From: Prosapia bicincta
Lineage: Eukaryota > Arthropoda > Insecta > Hemiptera > Cercopidae
DNA: 64,000 nt
Direction: 5' to 3'
Assembly: GCA_036971475.1 (NCBI GenBank)
Contig: JBAIZL010000003.1
Location: 103,363,733 to 103,427,732, forward strand
In this document: positions 56,835-64,000 of the stretch, in pieces
How the letters are laid out: each line of letters starts with the position of its first letter
How positions within the stretch are numbered: position 1 is the stretch's first letter
The notes under the pieces: model-generated
The model's database searches: none
Told to the model about the DNA's origin: nothing
The model's input: the letters and a program-made list of their open reading frames with translations, nothing else
Program-made: the position numbers and the translations under genes

Positions 56835-59800
56835 AATGGACTAGATCTAAACTGTGTCACATGCCTGTAAAGATGGATTTTCGTATATTTACTTGATTCT
56901 GTAACATATCTGGGGTTCACTGTGATTTTAATTAATATCACTATAAACATCACTATATCATTTTTTTACCTAAATCTATAGGAAATACCCAGGATTCAAT
57001 GGGCTAGATCTAAACTGTGTCACATGCCTGTAAACATGGCTTTTCGTTTATTTACTTGATTCTGTACATACCTAGGGTTCAATATGAATTTATTTAATAT
57101 CACTATAAACATCACTTTGCCATTTCTTTACCTAAATCTATAGGAAATACCCAGGATTCAATGGACTAGATCTAAACTCAGTCACATGCCTGAAAAGATG
57201 GCTTTTCGTTTATTTACTTGATTCTGTACATATCTGGGGTTCACTGTGAATTTAATTAATATCACTATAAACATCACCATATCATTTCTTCACCTAAATC
57301 TATAGGAAATACCCAGGATTCAATGGACTAGATCTAAACTGTGTCACATGCCAGTAAAGATTGCTTTTCATTTATTTACTTGTTTCTGTACATATCTGGG
57401 GTTCACTGTGAATTTAATTAATATCACTATAAACATCACTATATCATTTCTTTACCTAAAGCTATAGGAAATACCCAGGATTCAATGGACTAGATCTAAA
57501 CTGTGTCACATGCCAGTAAAGATTGCTTTTAATTTATTTACTTGATTCTGTACATATCTGGGGTTCACTGTGAATTTAATTAATATCACTATAAACATCA
57601 CTGTATCATATCTTTACCTAAATCTATAGGAAATACCCAGGATTCAATGGACTAGATCCAAACTGTATCACATGCCTGTAAAGATGGATTTTCGTTTATT
57701 TACTTGATTCTGTACCATATCTGGGGTTCAATGTGAATTTAATTAATATCACTATAAACATCACTATATCATTTCTTTACCTAAAGCTATAGGAAATACC
57801 CAGGATTCAATGGACTAGATCTAGACTGTGTCACATGCCAGTAAAGATTGCTTTTAATTTATTTACTTGATTCTGTACATATCTGGGGTTCACTGTGAAT
57901 TTAATTAATATCACTATAAACATCACTGTATCATATCTTTACCTAAATCTATAGGAAATACCCAGGATTCAATGGACTAGATCCAAACTGTGTCACATGG
58001 CTGTAAAGATATATTTTCTTTTATTTACTTGATTCTGTACATATCTGGGGTTCACTGTGAATTTAATTAATATCACTATAAACATCACTGTATCATATCT
58101 TTACCTCAATCTATAGGAAATACCCAGGATTCAATGGACTAGATCCAAACTGTGTCACATGCCTGTATAGATGTATTTTCGTTTATTTACTTGATTCTGT
58201 ACATATCTGGGGTTCACTGTGAATTTAATTAATATCACTATAAACATCACTATATCATTTCTTTACCTAAAGCTATAGGAAATACCCAGGATTCAATGGA
58301 CTAGATCTAGACTGTGTCACATGCCAGTAAAGATTGCTTTTAATTTATTTACTTGATTCTGTACATATCTGGGGTTCACTGTGAATTTAATTAATATCAC
58401 TATAAACATCACTGTATCATATCTTTACCTAAATCTATAGGAAATACCCAGGATTCAATGGACTAGATCCAAACTGTATCACATGCCTGTAAAGATGGAT
58501 TTTCGTTTATTTACTTGATTCTGTACCATATCTGGGGTTCAATGTGAATTTAATTAATATCACTATAATTATCACCATATCATTTCTTCACCTAAATCTA
58601 TAGGAAATACCCAGGATTCAATGGACTAGATCTAAACTGTGTCACCTGCCTGTAAAGATTGCTTTTCGTTTATTTACTTGATTCTGTACATATCTGGGGT
58701 TCACTGTGAATTTAATTAATATCACTATAAACATCACTATATCATTTTTTTACCTAAATCTATAGGAAATACCCAGGATTCAATGGACTAGATCTAAACT
58801 GTATCACATGCCAGTAAAGATTGCTTTTCGTTTATTTACTTGATTCTGTACATATCTGGGGTTCAATCTGAATTTAATTAATATCACTATAAACATCACT
58901 ATATCATTTTTTTACCTAAATCTATAGGAAATACCCAGGATTCAATGGACTAGATCTAAACTGTATCACATGCCAGTAAAGATTGCTTTTCGTTTATTTA
59001 CTTGATTCTGTACATATCTGGGGTTCACTGTGAATTTAATTAATATCACTATAAACATCACCATATCATTTCTTCACCTAAATCTATAGGAAATACCCAG
59101 GATTCAATGGACTAGATTTAAACTGTGTCACATGCCTGTAAAGATATATTTTATTTTATTTACTTGATTCTGTACATATCTGGGGTTCACTGTGAATTTA
59201 ATTAATATCACTATAAACATCACTATATCATTTCTTTACCTAAAGCTATAGGAAATACCCAGGATTCAATGGACTAGATCTAAACTGTGTCACATGCCAG
59301 TAAAGATTGCTTTTAATTTATTTACTTGATTCTGTACATATCTGGGGTTCACTGTGAATTTAATTAATATCACTATAAACATCACTGTATCATATCTTTA
59401 CCTAAATCTATAGGAAATACCCAGGATTCAATGGACTAGATCCAAACTGTATCACATGCCTGTAAAGATGGATTTTCGTTTATTTACTTGATTCTGTACC
59501 ATATCTGGGGTTCAATGTGAATTTAATTAATATCACTATAAACATCACCATATCATTTCTTTACCTAAATCTATAGGAAATACCTAGGATTCAATGGTCT
59601 AGATCTAAACTATGTCACATGCCTGTAAAGATAGATTGTCGTTTATTTACTTGATTCTGTACATACCTGGGGTTCAATCTGAATTTATTCTTTATCACTA
59701 TATCATTTCTTTACCTAAAACTTTAGGAAATACATAGGATTCAATGGACTAGATCTAAACTATGTCACATGCCTGTAAATATAGAATGTCTTTTATTTAC

Positions 59801-62800
59801 TGGATTCTGTACATACTTGGGGTTCAATCTGAATTTATTCTTTATCACTATATCATTTCTTTACCTAAACCTTTAGGAAATACATAGGATTCGATGGACT
59901 AGATCTAAACTGTGTCACGTGCCTGTAAAGATGGATTTTCGTTTATTTACTTGATTCTGTAACATATCTGGGGTTCACTGTGAATTTAATTAATGTCACT
60001 ATAAACATCACCATTTCTTTACCTAAATCTATATGAAATACATAGGATTCAATGGTCTAGATCTAAACTATGTCACATGCCTGTAAAGATAGATTGGCGT
60101 TTATTTACTTGATTCTGTACATACCTGGGGTTCAATCTGAATTTATTCTTTATCTCTATATCATTTCTTTACCTAAATCTTTATTAAATACGTAGGATTC
60201 AATGGACTAGATCTAAACTGTGTCAAATGCCTGTAAAGATGGCTTTTCGTTTTTTTACTTGATTCTGTACATATCTGGGGTTCAATGTGAATTTAATTAA
60301 TATCACTATAAACATCACTGTATCATATCTTTACCTAAATCTATAGGAAATACCCAGGATTCAATGGACTAGATCTAAACTGTGTCACATGCCTGTAGTG
60401 ATGGATTTTCGTTTATTTACTTGATTCTGTACATATCTGGGGTTCAATATGAACTAAATCAATATCACTATAAACAACACTATAACATTTCTTTACCTAA
60501 ATCTATAGGAAATTCCCAGGATTCAATGGACTAGATCCAAACTGTGTTACATGCCTGTAAAGATGGATTTTCGTTTATTTACTTGATTCTGTAACATATC
60601 TGGGGTTCAATGTGAATTTAATTAATATCACTATAAACATCACTATTCATTTCTTTACCTAAATCTATAGGAAATACATAGGATTCAATGGTCTAGATCT
60701 AAACTGTCACATTCCTGTAAAGATAGATTTTCGTTTATTTACTTGATTCTGTACATACCTGGGGTTCAATCTGAATTTATTCTTTATCACTATATCATTT
60801 CTTTACCTAAATCTATAGGAAATACATAGGATTCAATGGTCTAGATCTAAACTATGTCACATGCCTGTAAAGATAGATTGTCGTTTATTTACTTGATTCT
60901 GTACATACCTGGGGTTCAATCTGAATTTATTTTTTATCATTATATCATTTCTTTACCTAAATCTATAGGAAATACATAGGATTCAATGGACTAGATCTAA
61001 ACTGTTTCACGTGCCTGTAAAGATGGATTTTCTTTTATTTACTTGATTCTGCAACATATCTGGGGTTCATTGTGAATTTAATTAATATCACTATAAACAT
61101 CACTATATCATTTCTTTACCTAAATCTATAGGAAATACCCAGGATTCAATGGACTAGATCTAAACTGTTTCACATGCCTGTAAAGATGGATTTTCGTTTA
61201 TTTACTTGATTCTGTAAAATATCTGGGGTTCACTGTGAATTTAATTAATATCACTATAAACATCACTATATCATTTCTTTACCTAAATCTATAGGAAATA
61301 CCTAGGAATATATGGATTAGATCTAAACTGTGTCACATGCCTGTAAAAAAGGATTTTCTTTTATTTACTTGATTCTGTACATACCTGGGGTTCAATGTGA
61401 ATTTAATTAATATCACTATAAACATCACTATATCAGTTCTTTACCTACATCTATAGGGAATACCTAGGATTCAATGGGCTAGATCTAAACTGTGTCACAT
61501 GCCTGTAAAGATGGATTTTCGTTTATTTACTTGATTCTGTACATATCTGGGGTTCACTGTGAATTTAATTAATATCACTACAAACATCACTATATCATTT
61601 CTTTACCTAAATCTTTAGGAAATACCCAGGATTCAATGAACTAGATCTAAACTGTGTCAAATGCCTGTAAAGATGGCTTTTCGTTTATGTACTTGATTCT
61701 GTACATACCTGGGGTTCAATGTGAATTTAATTAATATCACTATAAACATCACTATATCAGTTCTTTACCTACATCTATAGGAAATACCTAGGATTCAATG
61801 GGCTATATCTAAACTGTCACATGCCTGTAAAGATAGATTTTCGTTTAGTTACTTGATTCTGTACATACCTGGGGTTTAATCTGAATTTATTCTTTATCTC
61901 TATATCATTTTTTTACCTAAATCTTTAGGAAATACCCAGGATTCAATGGGCTAGATCTAAACTGTGTCACATGCCTGTAATGATGGATTTTCGTTTATTT
62001 ACATGATTCTTTACATACCTGGGGTTCATACTGAATTTATTCTTTATCCCTATATCATTTCTTTACCTAAATCTTTAGGAAATACCTAGGTATCAATGGA
62101 CTAGATTTAAACTGTGTCACATGCCTGTAGAGATGGATTTTCTTTTATTTACTTGATTCTTTACATACCTGGGGTTCATACTGAATTTATTCTTTATCCC
62201 TATATCATATCTTTACCTAAATCTTTAGGAAATACCTAGGAATCAATGGACTAGATTTAAACTGTGTCACATGCCTGTAGAGATGGATTTTCTTTTATTT
62301 ACTTGATTCTTTACATACCTGGGGTTCATACTGAATTTATTCTTTATCCCTATATATCATTTCTTTACCTAAATCTTTAGGAAATACATAGGATTCAATG
62401 GGCTAGATTTAAACTGTGTCACATGCCTGTAAAGATGGATTTTCGTATATTTACTTGATTCTGTAACATATCTGGGGTTCACTGTGATTTTAATTAATAT
62501 CACTATAAACATCACTATATCATTTCTTCACCTAAACCTTTAGGAAATACCCAGGATTCAATGGACTAGATCTAAACTGTGTCACATGCCTGCAGAGATG
62601 GATTTTCGTTTATTTACATGATTCTGTACCATATCTGGGGTTCAATATGAATTAAATCAATATCACTATAAACAACACTATAACATTTCTTTACCTAAAT
62701 CTATAGGAAATACCCAGGATTCAATGGACTAGATCTAAACTGTGTCACATGCCTGCAGAGATGGATTTTCGTTTATTTACATGATTCTGTACCATATCTG

Positions 62801-64000
62801 GGGTTCAATATGAATTAAATCAATATCACTATAAACAACACTATAACATTTCTTTACCTAAATCTATAGGAAATACATAGGAATCAATGGACTAGATTTA
62901 AACTGTGTCACATGCCTGCAGAGATGGATTTTCTTTTATTTACTTGATTCTTTACATACATGGGGTTCATACTGAATTTATTCTTTATCCCTATATCATT
63001 TCTTTACCTAAATCTATAGGATATACATAGGAATCAATGGACTAGATTTAAACTGTGTCACATGCCTGCAGAGATGGATTTTCTTTTATTTACTTGATTC
63101 TTTACATACATGGGGTTCATACTGAATTTATTCTTTATCCCTATATCATTTCTTTACCTAAATCTATAGGAAATACATAGGAATCAATGGACTAGATTTA
63201 AACTGTGTCACATGCCTGCAGAGATGGATTTTCTTTTATTTACTTGATTCTTTACATACCTGGGGTTCATACTGAATTTATTCTTTATCCCTATATCATT
63301 TCTTTACCTAAATCTTTAGGAAATACATAGGATTCAATGGGCTAGATTTAAACTGTGTCACCTGCCTGTAAAGATGGATTTTCGTTTATTTACTTGATTC
63401 TGTAACATATCTTTGATTCAATGTGAATTTAATTAATATCACTATAAACATCACTATATCATTTCTTTACCTAAATCTATAGGAAATACCCAGGATTCAA
63501 TGGACTAGATCTAAACTGTGTCACATGCCTGTAGTGATGGATTTTCGTTTATTTACATGATTCTGTACCATATCTGGGGTTCAATATGAATTCAATCAAT
63601 ATCACTATAAACAACACTATAACATTTCTTTACCTAAATCTATAAGAAATACCTAGGATTGAATGGACTAGATCTAAACTGTGTCACATGCCTGTAGTTA
63701 TGGATTTTCGTTTATTTACTTGATTCTTTACATACATGGGGTTCAATCTTAATTTATTCTCTATCCCTATATCATTTCTTTACCTAAATCTTTAGGAAAC
63801 TCATAGGATTCAATGGACTAGATTTAAACTGTGTCACATGCCTGTAAAGATGGGTTTTCGTTTTTTTACTTAATTCTGTACATATCTGGGGTTCAATGTG
63901 AATTTAATTAATATCACTATAAACATCACTATAACATTTCTGTACCTAAATCTTTAGGAAATACCCAGGATTCACTGGACTAGATTTAAACTGTGTCACC
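56835..64000. repeat. 163/149-bp satellite array, right part
   Basis: Same family as the left part, running off the right edge. The first units (56840-57600) reproduce the variant order seen at 53570-54250: the rare TACATACCTAGGGTTCAATA occurs at 53787 and 57065, which is about 2,085 bp apart once the insertion is removed. Units become more divergent to the right, with many ATTCTTTAC and CTGCAGAGATGG variants after 61.9 kb. Confidence 0.96.

Noticed and set aside
1..64000. CRISPR-like arrays
   Set aside because: All arrays are contiguous tandem repeats without unique spacers, in a eukaryotic context.

Overview
This is eukaryotic, AT-rich genomic DNA dominated by tandem repeats. An arthropod, probably a large-genome insect, is inferred. 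Reasons are short spliced exons with GTAAGT donors and pyrimidine-AG acceptors, an RNase H-bearing I/Jockey-type LINE, piggyBac-, hAT- and Penelope-type elements, and the frequent AGGCCTA word. No bacterial gene organisation, CRISPR array, rRNA or tRNA was found. By hand count about 39 kb (~61%) lies in tandem arrays with twelve distinct unit lengths: 19, 57, 74, 107, 142/143, 64, ~50, 146, 86, 81/72, 74 (unrelated to the first 74) and 95, 56 and 163/149 bp further right.

The only recognised host gene is DOT1L (grappa in flies), the histone H3K79 methyltransferase. Two + strand coding exons, 42068-42142 and 45308-45371, join in phase into a ~47-residue stretch matching the N-terminal part of the enzyme just before its methyltransferase fold. 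No other exon of it was found, so the DNA on both sides is probably long, satellite-filled intron. Both exons are too short to appear as long ORFs.

Layout. 1-1333: 19-bp minisatellite. 1334-2899: unique. 2900-10258: four abutting arrays (57, 74, 107, 142/143 bp) sharing a core sequence. 10962-11428: hAT-type MITE with an 8-bp target duplication. 12677-16088: 64-bp array. 16463-17862: internally deleted piggyBac-like element with 16-bp inverted ends and TTAA. 18771-19296: ~50-bp array. 20735-27430: 146-bp array split by a 5.8-kb LINE with two intact ORFs, a poly(A) tail and a 13-bp target duplication. 28912-38213: 86-bp array (~108 copies) with a 2,236-bp higher-order duplication. 38883-39150: small hAT-like element. 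39173-40198: 81/72-bp array. 40713-41824: nearly invariant 74-bp array. 42068-45371: the DOT1L exons, with a 95-bp array and a rearranged Penelope-like element in the intron between them. 46178-46374: LINE 3' end fragment. 46962-47196: foldback element. 48733-50634: 56-bp array. 51790-64000: 163/149-bp array, interrupted at 55646-56834 by a solo-LTR-like insertion with a 4-bp duplication.

The most unusual structure is the run at 2900-10258, where neighbouring satellites with different unit lengths look like successive rearrangements of one ancestor. Nothing here is proven to be a new functional system. Copy counts and boundaries were counted by eye and may be off by a few bases or one unit.
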